From the NCBI GenBank assembly GCA_035353335.1, contig DAOPZJ010000015.1, forward strand, positions 1 through 48,519: a DNA stretch of 48,519 nucleotides, written 5' to 3'. The stretch comes from Oscillospiraceae bacterium (GTDB taxonomy: Bacteria > Bacillota > Clostridia > Oscillospirales > JAKOTC01). This document shows positions 39,683-47,412 of this stretch, in pieces; positions within the stretch are counted from its first letter, which is position 1; every line of letters begins with the position of its first letter. Under the pieces are notes generated by a model that was not told the DNA's origin, did no database searches, and saw only the letters and a program-made list of their open reading frames with translations. A program made the position numbers and the translations under genes.

Positions 39683-42190
39683 TCACTTATCCTGAGACCG
39701 CATTTTCATCTCACCCCATTGCGAGCGGGTGATCAAAACGGCTCTGGGCTTGCTTCCGTCCATCCCCCCGACAATGCCGCGCTCCTCCATCTCATCGATG
39801 ATGCGCGCGGCTCTGCCGTATCCGATGCGCAGCTTTCTCTGCAGCAGCGACGTCGACGCGCCTCCCGCGTCGACCACACAGTCGATGGCCTGCGTCATCA
39901 TGTCGTCGACCGGCTCGTCTCCGCTTCCGGAACCGCCGCCCTCGCGCTCGGCGGCGCGCTGCGCGGCGGCAAGTTCGATCTGTTTTTCAATGTCTGCGTC
40001 ATAGTTCGCGCCGTGCTTGGTCTTGACGTAATCGATGACCCGCTCGACTTCGGCATCGGAGACGAAGCAGCCCTGAATGCGCACCGGTTTCTGAGTGCCG
40101 ATCGGGCAGAACAGCATATCGCCGCGTCCGAGCAGTTTTTCCGCGCCGCTTGAGTCCATGATGACGCGGGAGTCGACCTGCGACGAGACCGCGAAAGCGA
40201 TCCGGCTCGGGATATTGGCCTTGATGACGCCGGTGATGACGTCGGTGGAAGGCCGCTGCGTCGCGATGACAAGGTGCATGCCCGCCGCGCGCGCCATCTG
40301 CGCCAGGCGGCAGACCGAGTCCTCGACGTCGGTTCTGGCCACCATCATCAGGTCGGAAAGCTCGTCGATGACCACGACGACCTGCGGCAGCGGATCGATG
40401 CCCGGCGTGTGTTTTGCCATCTCATTATATCCTGTCAGATCGCGTACGTCGTGCGTGGCGAACAGTTTATACCGGTCCATCATCTCATTGACCGCCCAGG
40501 CCAAAGCGCCCGCTGCTTTTTTCGGGTCTGTCACGACCGGAATCAATAGATGCGGCGTGCCGTTATAGACGTTCAGCTCAACGACTTTCGGGTCGATCAG
40601 CAGCATCCGGACGTCTTCGGGTTTGGATTTATAGATCAAACTGATCAAAAAGGTATTGATGCACACGGATTTGCCGGACCCGGTCGTGCCGGCGATCAGC
40701 AAATGGGGCATCTTCGAAAGGTCCGTGACGATGACGTTGCCCGTGATGTCTTTGCCGAGCGCGACGGTCAGATTCCCGGGGGCCGAGGCGAACTTGTCGG
40801 ATTCCATGACTTCACGTACGCACACGGTGCTGACGGTTTTATTCGGAATTTCGATGCCGATGGCGTTTTTGCCCGGAATCGGCGCCTCGATGCGCACGCT
40901 CTGCGCGGCGAGCGACAGCGCGATATCGTTCGACAAATTGGTGATTTTGCTGATTTTGACGCCCGCCGCCGGCTGCAGCTCATAACGTGTGACCGTCGGC
41001 CCGCAGCAGATGTTGATGACCCGCGTCTCGACGCCGAAGCTGAGCAGCGCGTCGACCAGTCGGCTTGCCGTAATTCGGAGTTCGTCATTTAACCGCGTCG
41101 TATCGCGGGGCTGCGGTGTGGTCAGAAGAGTGATCGGCGGGGACTTATAATTGAGGTCTTTTACCAGTTTCAATTCAGAAGCCGTACCGGTCTTGGCGTC
41201 CTGTGCGGCGACCTGCGCGGTTGCTTTTTCTGCCATGCTGTTGATTTCGGCGGGAATCTCGGTGCCCGGAATCGGCAGCGTGCCGCCTTTTAACGGATGT
41301 TCTTCAAACTTGACATCCCCCTTTTTATAAGGGCTGTTCAGATTGGCAATGGCGGCTTCCAGACTTGCCAGCTGCTGCGGGCTCGGTTCGGGCAGCGGCG
41401 CCGGCGGCGTCATGGCCGTCTTCGAAGACAGCGTATTCGGCTGCGTATGCTGGATCGGGATCCTGCCGTTATCGTCAAACTTGACGTCGGTGTCAAATCT
41501 GGGCTTTTTGCCGAGCTGCGACGCCGCGGTGGCCTCGGCGGGAACTTCGTACCCGTCGATCATCACGGGTGACTTGCTGTTCTCTTCCCTGCGCGCCTCG
41601 CTGCGCGCCTCGTTTCTCTCCCGCGTTTTCTTCGCCATGTTGATGACGTTAATCAGGCCCTTGCCGCTCATGATCGCAAAAACAGAGACGGCTACGACGA
41701 TTTCGACGATGATGGCGGGGGTCTTTCCGAGCCGTGAGATCGGCCAGCCGATCAAAGCGCCGAACCAGCCGCCGCCCCAGCCCTGTTTGGCCTCCCATCC
41801 CATCGATAACGCCTGCGAAAAAGGCAGATCAAACCCGCCGTATTTTCCGGTGTAAAACAGCGAGCAGATAAACGCGGCCAGAATCACCGTCTGCCAGACC
41901 TTGGACGAGATCTTCTTGGTTCCGACATCGAGCGCCAGCAAAAAAGCGGCGTAAATCAGTAAAAAGCACAGGATCCAGCTTGCCACGCCGAATAACCCGA
42001 AAAAGAAATTGCCGAATGACTCCCAAAGCTCGTTGCCCGGTATGACAAACATGCATAATAACAAAACCGCCGCAGCGACCAAAATGACCGACCAGGCTGT
42101 GCGGCCGGATTCGGTCGAGGTGCGTGTTTCCGGTTCCGGTGTTCTCTTGACCGCTTGTCTTTTTTTAACGGCCGGTTTTTTCGTCGCCAT
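39683..42190 (-). CDS. ftsK: FtsK/SpoIIIE DNA translocase
   Basis: An 835-residue DNA pump. N-terminal four membrane helices (residues about 35-190), then a Pro/Ala-rich linker (about 200-370), then the RecA-like motor with Walker A GTTGSGKSVCINTF near residue 500, Walker B (VVVIDELSDLMM) and the C-terminal gamma winged-helix (DAGGASTSLLQRKLRIGYGRAARIIDEMEERGIVG). The ATG at 42190 gives a normal start and lies 9-11 bp after AAAGG; an upstream ATG is also in frame but touches the ribosome binding site. In spore formers this type moves the chromosome into the forespore. Cotranscribed with uppP. Confidence 0.96.
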   Translation of the reverse strand: MATKKPAVKKRQAVKRTPEPETRTSTESGRTAWSVILVAAAVLLLCMFVIPGNELWESFGNFFFGLFGVASWILCFLLIYAAFLLALDVGTKKISSKVWQTVILAAFICSLFYTGKYGGFDLPFSQALSMGWEAKQGWGGGWFGALIGWPISRLGKTPAIIVEIVVAVSVFAIMSGKGLINVINMAKKTRERNEARSEARREENSKSPVMIDGYEVPAEATAASQLGKKPRFDTDVKFDDNGRIPIQHTQPNTLSSKTAMTPPAPLPEPSPQQLASLEAAIANLNSPYKKGDVKFEEHPLKGGTLPIPGTEIPAEINSMAEKATAQVAAQDAKTGTASELKLVKDLNYKSPPITLLTTPQPRDTTRLNDELRITASRLVDALLSFGVETRVINICCGPTVTRYELQPAAGVKISKITNLSNDIALSLAAQSVRIEAPIPGKNAIGIEIPNKTVSTVCVREVMESDKFASAPGNLTVALGKDITGNVIVTDLSKMPHLLIAGTTGSGKSVCINTFLISLIYKSKPEDVRMLLIDPKVVELNVYNGTPHLLIPVVTDPKKAAGALAWAVNEMMDRYKLFATHDVRDLTGYNEMAKHTPGIDPLPQVVVVIDELSDLMMVARTDVEDSVCRLAQMARAAGMHLVIATQRPSTDVITGVIKANIPSRIAFAVSSQVDSRVIMDSSGAEKLLGRGDMLFCPIGTQKPVRIQGCFVSDAEVERVIDYVKTKHGANYDADIEKQIELAAAQRAAEREGGGSGSGDEPVDDMMTQAIDCVVDAGGASTSLLQRKLRIGYGRAARIIDEMEERGIVGGMDGSKPRAVLITRSQWGEMKMRSQDK

Positions 42191-42242
42191 TGATAAAGTC
42201 ATCCTTTCGCTGATTTATATTCTGTTCTCTCTCTCTGATTTT

Positions 42243-43124
42243 TTACTGAAGTCCGAGAAGAGCCCCAAGCGGCTGACCGCTGACTTTTTCGGCAATTCCC
42301 GCCGCAATCACCAGTACGCCGATCAACGTGCAGTACCATCCGAAATACTTGAATGCACCGCTGCGTACGGTCTTTGCGAGCAGTTTAATCGCAAAGAATC
42401 CGACAGCCGCCGCAATCGCGATTCCGATCAAAACGGCCGTGATATTGACGTCGATATTTCCCTGCACCGCATCCTTGAGCTCCAGCGCCGTTGCGAGCAG
42501 CACCGCCGGGGTGCCGAGGATAAACGAATAATCGAAGGCGTATTCGCGTTCATATCCGAGCATCAGCGAGGCCGAGATCGTGCCGCCCGAACGGGACAGC
42601 CCCGGCAGCGTCGCCGCCGCCTGCGCCAATCCGATCAAAACCGCGTCCCCGGCCTTCATCTCTCCCGCGGTTTTACCCTTGCCTTTCGGAGCCGCAAGCC
42701 GCGAGCCGATCAAGATCAACGCCGCGGTGAACAAAAAGCAGACGCCCTCAACGATGATATCGTTGTCGCCGGCAAGCCCTTCGATTTTGTCTTTCACCGG
42801 CAAAATCACGAACAACATCAGCGAAGACAGAATCAGCATCAGCAGCATCCTGCGGCGCGTTGTCATGTTTTTAAAACGAAATTTCCCCGTAAACAGATCC
42901 TTAACCGTCAGCCAGAGCTCAGCGATCAGTCCGAGCAACGGTTTATAAAACACCGCCAATACGGCGAATAAAGTGCCTAAATGCAAAAACACCGTCGTTG
43001 AGAGGCCCCCGTCGGTGATCCCGGCAAAATGCTGATAAATCGAAAGATGTCCGTCGGAAGAAACAGGCAAAAACTCCGTAAGTCCCTGTAAAATCCCCTG
43101 AATGATCGCGTCGAGAATTGTCAT
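42243..43124 (-). CDS. uppP: Undecaprenyl-diphosphatase UppP
   Basis: A 293-residue, eight-helix membrane enzyme that recycles undecaprenyl pyrophosphate for peptidoglycan and other polymers. Catalytic motifs are GILQGLTEFLPVSSDGHLSI near the N-terminus (E-F-L-P-V-S-S-x-G-H) and LPGLSRSGGTISASLMLG at about residue 180 (P-G-x-S-R-S-G). It has a good promoter (43152-43180) and is followed after 52 bp by ftsK, so the two are probably cotranscribed. The usual BacA type, with nothing odd. Confidence 0.95.
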   Translation of the reverse strand: MTILDAIIQGILQGLTEFLPVSSDGHLSIYQHFAGITDGGLSTTVFLHLGTLFAVLAVFYKPLLGLIAELWLTVKDLFTGKFRFKNMTTRRRMLLMLILSSLMLFVILPVKDKIEGLAGDNDIIVEGVCFLFTAALILIGSRLAAPKGKGKTAGEMKAGDAVLIGLAQAAATLPGLSRSGGTISASLMLGYEREYAFDYSFILGTPAVLLATALELKDAVQGNIDVNITAVLIGIAIAAAVGFFAIKLLAKTVRSGAFKYFGWYCTLIGVLVIAAGIAEKVSGQPLGALLGLQ

Positions 43125-43151
43125 AAAGTGCCTCCGTAAATATGTGGTTGT

Positions 43152-43180
43152 ATTATATCACAAACCCGAATTCAACGCAA
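43152..43180 (-). promoter_or_regulatory. Sigma-A-type promoter of uppP-ftsK
   Basis: Minus strand: TTGCGT (43180-43175), 17-bp spacer, TATAAT (43157-43152), about 28 bp before the uppP start. Confidence 0.68.
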
Positions 43181-43254
43181 CGGCGGGCGGTTCCCGCTCG
43201 AAAACGCCGTCTGACCTTTACGAAATATCGTTCGCAAAGATTGGAGAAACGCAT

Positions 43255-43284
43255 CAATAAAACAGGCGCACATCAGGTGCGCCC
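43255..43284 (-). terminator. Intrinsic terminator after sigE
   Basis: Inverted repeat GGCGCAC / GTGCGCC with a 5-base loop; on the minus strand TGTTTTATT follows, and on the plus strand a run of seven T. It separates sigE from the uppP promoter. Confidence 0.7.
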
Positions 43285-43339
43285 CGGTTTTTTTGTTTCT
43301 TTCGTTTTTTGATTTATTGATTTTTCATTCCGCCTTCGG

Positions 43340-44035
43340 CTAAATCGCCGCCAGGTCCCTTCTCAGCTGCCTGATAATCTTTTTTTCCAGCCGTGAGATG
43401 TATGACTGCGAAATCCCGAGCTGGTCGGCGACTTCCTTCTGGGTCAGTTCTTTTTGTCCGAACAGCCCGAACCGCATGCACATGATCTCCCGTTCGCGCG
43501 CCTGCAGCCGTTCAACCGCCTCATACAGCTGTCTGCGCTCGTCGTCGCTCTCGACTTTGAATCCGATGTCGTCGCCGTCGCTTCCGAGCACATCCGCGAC
43601 AAGCAGTTCGTTTCCGTCCTTATCGATATTTAACGGCTGCTCGAGCGAGAGTTCCCCCCGTTGGCCCGAGCACTTGCGCAGATACATTAAAATTTCGTTT
43701 TCGATGCATCGCGAGGCATAAGTCGCGAGTTTGATATTTTTATCCTGCTTGAACGTGTTGACCGCTTTGATCAGCCCGATCGTTCCGATCGAGATCAAAT
43801 CCTCGACGTTGGAGGTGCCCGCGTCGAATTTTTTCGAGATATACACGACGAGCCGCAGGTTATGTACGATCAGCTTTTCGCGCGCCGCATTGTCCGCCGC
43901 GCAGACGGACAGCAATTCCCGCTCGACGTCGGGATCGAGCGGCGGCGGCAATATTTCCGGCCCGTTGATATAAAACACCGGGCGCAGCCCGAACAACCGC
44001 GCCAAGAAATTGAATATTCGGGCAATCCCTCTCAT
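43340..44035 (-). CDS. sigE: Sporulation sigma factor E (pro-sigma-E)
   Basis: A 231-residue mother-cell sigma factor, made as a precursor. Residues 1-25 (RGIARIFNFLARLFGLRPVFY) are the hydrophobic pro-sequence removed by SpoIIGA. Region 2 carries NLRLVVYISKKF, ISIGTIGLIKAVNTFKQDKNIKLATYASRCIENEILMYLR; region 4 ends with QKEVADQLGISQSYISRLEKKIIRQLRRDL. These match B. subtilis SigE closely. The ATG at 44035 is preferred; an in-frame ATG at 44047 touches the ribosome binding site. It starts 24 bp after spoIIGA. Unlike many spore formers, sigG does not follow; a terminator and uppP do. Confidence 0.96.
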   Translation of the reverse strand: MRGIARIFNFLARLFGLRPVFYINGPEILPPPLDPDVERELLSVCAADNAAREKLIVHNLRLVVYISKKFDAGTSNVEDLISIGTIGLIKAVNTFKQDKNIKLATYASRCIENEILMYLRKCSGQRGELSLEQPLNIDKDGNELLVADVLGSDGDDIGFKVESDDERRQLYEAVERLQAREREIMCMRFGLFGQKELTQKEVADQLGISQSYISRLEKKIIRQLRRDLAAI

Positions 44036-44059
44036 CTTTATGATCATCCTCTCGCTTTT

Positions 44060-44902
44060 TCAGGCCCCGATCTCTTCGCTGACGGCTGAAGGCAGCAGCG
44101 TCTCCCCGTCCCGGTCGAGTTTGTCCGATACCGCAATCAACAGTTTCACATCCTTGCTTCCGATGACAACGGAATCCGGCAAAAACCCGGGCAAAAGCCC
44201 GCCGCCGCCTACGGTCCTGCAGGGGATCAATCTCAACCTGCGCCGCCACCCCTCGTCATAACAGATCCCGTCTCCGCAGAAAAACCGTACCGCGTCTCCG
44301 GTGAATAACGGAGAAACCGCGCTCTCGGGCGTCACCGCGACCGGGAGGCCGCTGATCGGGTCACTGAGCATATTTCCGCTGTCGACGACGGCTTCCAGCA
44401 CCACGCTCCGCCTTCCGACCCGCACGGTCATCCTGCAGCTTTTTGCCGGCAGTTTGGATTCGGTCAACTTGAAAAAGATGCGCAAAATCAGATAACATCC
44501 CGCGGTCTCTCCGATCAGAAGCAGCGGCGAAATCTCGAAATAAACCGCTCCGCCCCGATATGAAAGCCCTTTCGCCCCGAGTGTCCGGCACAGTAAAATC
44601 GCGCCGGCGAACACCGCCCCGCACCCGCAGAAGCAGAGCATCCGCTTCAAAAACGCCTTGAATCCCACCGAACGAAACGCCGCCAAAATGATGATCGCCG
44701 CACAGATCAGGTTTGCCAAAATGCATAAAAGCGGGTAATCGCCGAGAAAAAACAATAACCCCGACAACCCGCCGAGCGCGCTCGCCAGGAGCAGCCGCCA
44801 TCCGATGACCCGGGCGCGGCAAAATTTCGCCGTCGCCGCCAGTTGGAACAAGGTCATATACGCATTGAGCAGAACCAGGATATCAACATAGACGACGGTC
44901 AT
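44060..44902 (-). CDS. spoIIGA: Sporulation sigma-E processing protease SpoIIGA
   Basis: A 280-residue membrane aspartic protease that cuts pro-sigma-E at the septum. Five N-terminal membrane helices are visible (from VYVDILVLLNAYMTLFQ to about residue 150). The catalytic DSG motif is in VVDSGNMLSDP (D174), as in other members. The C-terminal domain (PAVTPESA-type region, LIPCRTVGGGGLLPGF, DVKLLIAVSD) is on the mother-cell side. The ATG at 44902 is chosen because it lies 9 bp beyond GGAAGG; an in-frame ATG at 44911 touches that site. Placement directly before sigE is the classic order. It may be activated by SpoIIR, which is not in this window. Confidence 0.94.
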   Translation of the reverse strand: MTVVYVDILVLLNAYMTLFQLAATAKFCRARVIGWRLLLASALGGLSGLLFFLGDYPLLCILANLICAAIIILAAFRSVGFKAFLKRMLCFCGCGAVFAGAILLCRTLGAKGLSYRGGAVYFEISPLLLIGETAGCYLILRIFFKLTESKLPAKSCRMTVRVGRRSVVLEAVVDSGNMLSDPISGLPVAVTPESAVSPLFTGDAVRFFCGDGICYDEGWRRRLRLIPCRTVGGGGLLPGFLPDSVVIGSKDVKLLIAVSDKLDRDGETLLPSAVSEEIGA

Positions 44903-44934
44903 CGTGATCATCCTTCCGCAGCGTTCATGTCAAG

Positions 44935-44968
44935 AGTATACCGCCCTGCCCGCGCGAATCCTGCCGAA
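44935..44968 (-). promoter_or_regulatory. Candidate Spo0A-dependent promoter of spoIIGA-sigE
   Basis: Minus strand: TTCGGCA (44968-44962), one base from TTCGACA, 21 bp before TATACT (44940-44935), the same spacing as at spoIIE. No ordinary -35 is present, as expected for Spo0A-activated promoters. Confidence 0.4.
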
Positions 44969-44974
44969 ATAATC

Positions 44975-45119
44975 ATTCGGAATTCGGAAATAAAAATCGA
45001 GAAATAGAATCGTTTCTTTCTTCGGAATCAAGTTCTTCAGACATGAAACTCATTTTCTGTTACCGGGGGTACTTGCTGATGTTTTTACCGTTCTGAATTC
45101 TTAATTCCGAATTCTGAAT
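44975..45119. repeat. Short element with 15-bp inverted ends between spoIIGA and spoIIID
   Basis: ATTCGGAATTCGGAA (44975-44989) and TTCCGAATTCTGAAT (45105-45119) are inverted copies with one mismatch. They bound 145 bp that hold no gene. The right end is 5 bp from the stop of spoIIID and the left end is next to the spoIIGA promoter region. It may be a small non-autonomous mobile repeat. Confidence 0.5.
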
Positions 45120-45123
45120 TGTT

Positions 45124-45414
45124 CTAACTCGGCTTCCTGTTCAGATACTTCTCCCTTGTCGCCGATCCGCCCCGGATATGCCGCTGTTCGCGGTTGCAGT
45201 CCAGCACCCTGCGCACACGCAGAAACAGCGTCCGATCAATATTTCGAAGCCGCTCTGTCATATCCTTATGTACCGTGCTCTTGCTGACGCCGAAACGCTT
45301 TGCGGCGTCGCGGACGGTGGCGCCGCTCGCGGCGATATAGGCCCCCAGCATCAATACCCTGTCCGAGATCGGGTCCAAAGACCCGTAATCCTTCCCAAGC
45401 CGTCCCCGTTTCAT
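45124..45414 (-). CDS. spoIIID: Sporulation transcriptional regulator SpoIIID
   Basis: A 96-residue DNA-binding protein made in the mother cell, where it turns sigma-E genes up or down. The helix-turn-helix is VRDAAKRFGVSKSTVHKDMTERLRNID (residues 34-60), and the C-terminal basic segment is DCNREQRHIRGGSATREKYL, both as in B. subtilis SpoIIID. GGGAGG lies 7 bp before the ATG, with a second GGAGG touching it. The N-terminus is longer by about 12 residues than in the Bacillus protein. A sigma-E-like promoter stands just upstream, which fits its known regulation. Confidence 0.95.
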   Translation of the reverse strand: MKRGRLGKDYGSLDPISDRVLMLGAYIAASGATVRDAAKRFGVSKSTVHKDMTERLRNIDRTLFLRVRRVLDCNREQRHIRGGSATREKYLNRKPS

Positions 45415-45438
45415 CCTCCGCCCTCCCGATTTTTTTAT

Positions 45439-45468
45439 AATGTATGCAGGTTCGGGCTCGAAAAATAA
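45439..45468 (-). promoter_or_regulatory. Sigma-E-type promoter of spoIIID
   Basis: Minus strand: TTATTTTT (45468-45461) as -35, a 14-bp spacer, CATACATT (45446-45439) as -10. This fits the sigma-E pattern of an ATATT-like -35 and CATACA-T at -10. The start codon is about 25 bp away. The cognate sigma-E is encoded 1.4 kb downstream. Confidence 0.62.
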
Positions 45469-45550
45469 CCTTTGCGGGGGTTTCTTTTCGCTTGTCTGTC
45501 AAATGAAAAATCCAGGAGTAAAATGCGGCGTCGGGTTTTGGCGGAAACCG

Positions 45551-45579
45551 TTGAATCCTGTTGGGTTTTATGTTAAAAT
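45551..45579 (+). promoter_or_regulatory. Sigma-A-type promoter of the desaturase-like gene
   Basis: TTGAAT (45551-45556), 17-bp spacer, TAAAAT (45574-45579). The transcript would have a leader of about 235 bases before the ATG at 45821; the frame is open through the leader but no other start has a good ribosome binding site. The rest of 45470-45820 shows nothing else. Confidence 0.58.
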
Positions 45580-45820
45580 ACTGTCATTTCAATCGCAGTT
45601 TGCACCGGAATGGCCCTTTCCTTTAACCCCGATACGGATGCATATCAGACATAGTCCGCCGACGGTGAAATTCAGGCAACGGTTATGCGGTCATTCACAA
45701 AAAAATACGTTTCAAGGCAACAGCCGGATTAAGAGTGTTCATATAAAATCAGACGCTTGTCTTTTTCCGGTTTTCACTCAAAAAGGCGAAACCGTCAAAT
45801 TCATCAAAGGGAGGCACTCC

Positions 45821-47407
45821 ATGAACCGAACGTATGATGCGATTGTGGCCGGAGGGGGACTGGCGGGGCTGACCGCGGCTGCGTACCTGTGCCGAAACGG
45901 ACATCGCACGCTGCTGCTTGAAAAAAACAAAAAGACAGGCGGCCTCGTCACCACTTTTCAACATCGCGGCTTTGCTTTTGATGCCGGTATCCGCGCGTTT
46001 GAAGATTCGGGCATTTTGCTTCCGATGCTCAAAAGTCTCGGCATTGAAATGCTGCTGGTCAAAAATCCGGTTACGGTCATTTTCGAAAACCAAAGGGTTT
46101 TGCTGACGTCACGCGGGAGCTTAAACGATTACGCCGCGGCTTTGATCGCGCTCTTTCCGCAAAACAAGGCGGATGTTTTAAAAATCGCGGCTGAGATCGA
46201 AAAAGTCATGGGCTATATGGACGTGCTTTACGGCATCGACAATCCGCTCTTTATGGAAAAACCGGAACCCGCATATCTGATGAAGACCCTTCTGCCGTGG
46301 CTTGCGCGCTATCAGGTCAACATCCGCAAAGCAAGCCGCCTGAACGAGCCGATCCGGGCGTACCTGCGGCGCTTTACCGGCAACACGGCGTTGATCGATA
46401 TGATCGTCCAGCACTTTTTTAAAGCCACTCCTGCATTTTTCGCCCTGAGCTATTTCGGGCTCTATCTCGATTACCGCTATCCCCGGGGCGGTACGGGCAC
46501 GCTGGCCGAAAAAGTGACGGATTTTATCCGTGCGAACGGCGGTGAAATTTTGACCGAAACGCCGGTGACGCAGATCGATGTTCATTCCCGGCAGCTCACA
46601 ACGGCAAACGGCGAGATTTATCATTATCAAAATCTGATCTGGGCTGCCGATCAGGAAACCCTTTATAAAATCGCGGGCAAACCCGATTCCCCCTTCGCAG
46701 AAAAACAGCGTGAACTCACTGCGCAAAGCGAAGGCGGCGACTCGATTCTCACGGTGTTTATGGGCGTCCGTCTGGACGGGGCCTATTTTGAAGAACACTG
46801 CGGCGCGCACGCGTTTTATACCCCGAACGCCGAAGGCCTGTCTTCCCTGCCCGATTGGCGCAAAGCCGCCGAAAAAGGCGAAGACGCGCTTTGGCGGTGG
46901 CTTGGCGATTTCCTTCGGCTTACGACATATGAGATCTCCTGCCCGGCGCTCCGGGATATTGCGCTTGCGCCCGGGGGGCAGACCGGCGTCATCATCAGCA
47001 CACTGATGGATTATCGGCTCGTCAGACATTTCTCCGATGCGGGCAAATACGACGGCTTCAAGCGCTTCTGCACCGACAAAATCACCGAAACCCTGGAAGC
47101 GCTGTTCCCGGGCCTGCGCCAAAACCTGTTGTTTTCGATATGCTCCACCCCGATGACGATCGAGCGTGAGACGGGGAACAAACAAGGCGCGATCACGGGC
47201 TGGGCGTTTACGGGGCCGATGCCCGCGGAAAACCGCTTTCAAAAGATTTTAAACGCAGTCAAAACCCCGTTCAAAGACGTCGTCCAGTGCGGACAGTGGA
47301 CCTTCAGTCCCTCGGGACTTCCGGTCTCCATTCTCACCGGTAAAGTTGCGGCCGACGCCGTACATAAACAAATCAAGTTAAAATCAAAAAGCAAAGGGAA
47401 AGAATAG
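45821..47407 (+). CDS. Phytoene desaturase-like FAD-dependent oxidoreductase (CrtN/CrtI family)
   Basis: A 528-residue flavoprotein. The N-terminal FAD-binding motif is DAIVAGGGLAGLTAAAYLCRNGHRTLLLEKNKKTGG (G-x-G-x-x-G then E), and the C-terminal FAD segment GQWTFSPSGLPVSILTGKVAADAV has the family G-D/Q-x-x-x-P-x-G pattern. The substrate part has YRYPRGGTGTLAEKVTDFI. The ATG has GGGAGG 9 bp upstream, so this start is preferred to longer ones. A CrtQ-like glycosyltransferase follows 5 bp later, so the pair resembles C30 carotenoid or other terpenoid steps. No phytoene synthase is seen, and a different oxidation is possible. Confidence 0.82.
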   Translation: MNRTYDAIVAGGGLAGLTAAAYLCRNGHRTLLLEKNKKTGGLVTTFQHRGFAFDAGIRAFEDSGILLPMLKSLGIEMLLVKNPVTVIFENQRVLLTSRGSLNDYAAALIALFPQNKADVLKIAAEIEKVMGYMDVLYGIDNPLFMEKPEPAYLMKTLLPWLARYQVNIRKASRLNEPIRAYLRRFTGNTALIDMIVQHFFKATPAFFALSYFGLYLDYRYPRGGTGTLAEKVTDFIRANGGEILTETPVTQIDVHSRQLTTANGEIYHYQNLIWAADQETLYKIAGKPDSPFAEKQRELTAQSEGGDSILTVFMGVRLDGAYFEEHCGAHAFYTPNAEGLSSLPDWRKAAEKGEDALWRWLGDFLRLTTYEISCPALRDIALAPGGQTGVIISTLMDYRLVRHFSDAGKYDGFKRFCTDKITETLEALFPGLRQNLLFSICSTPMTIERETGNKQGAITGWAFTGPMPAENRFQKILNAVKTPFKDVVQCGQWTFSPSGLPVSILTGKVAADAVHKQIKLKSKSKGKE

Positions 47408-47412
47408 ATAAA

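Noticed and set aside
45440..45820. 127-codon N-terminal extension of the desaturase-like protein
   Set aside because: The extension contains the promoter at 45551-45579, has no family similarity, and the ATG at 45821 has a good ribosome binding site just before a canonical FAD motif.
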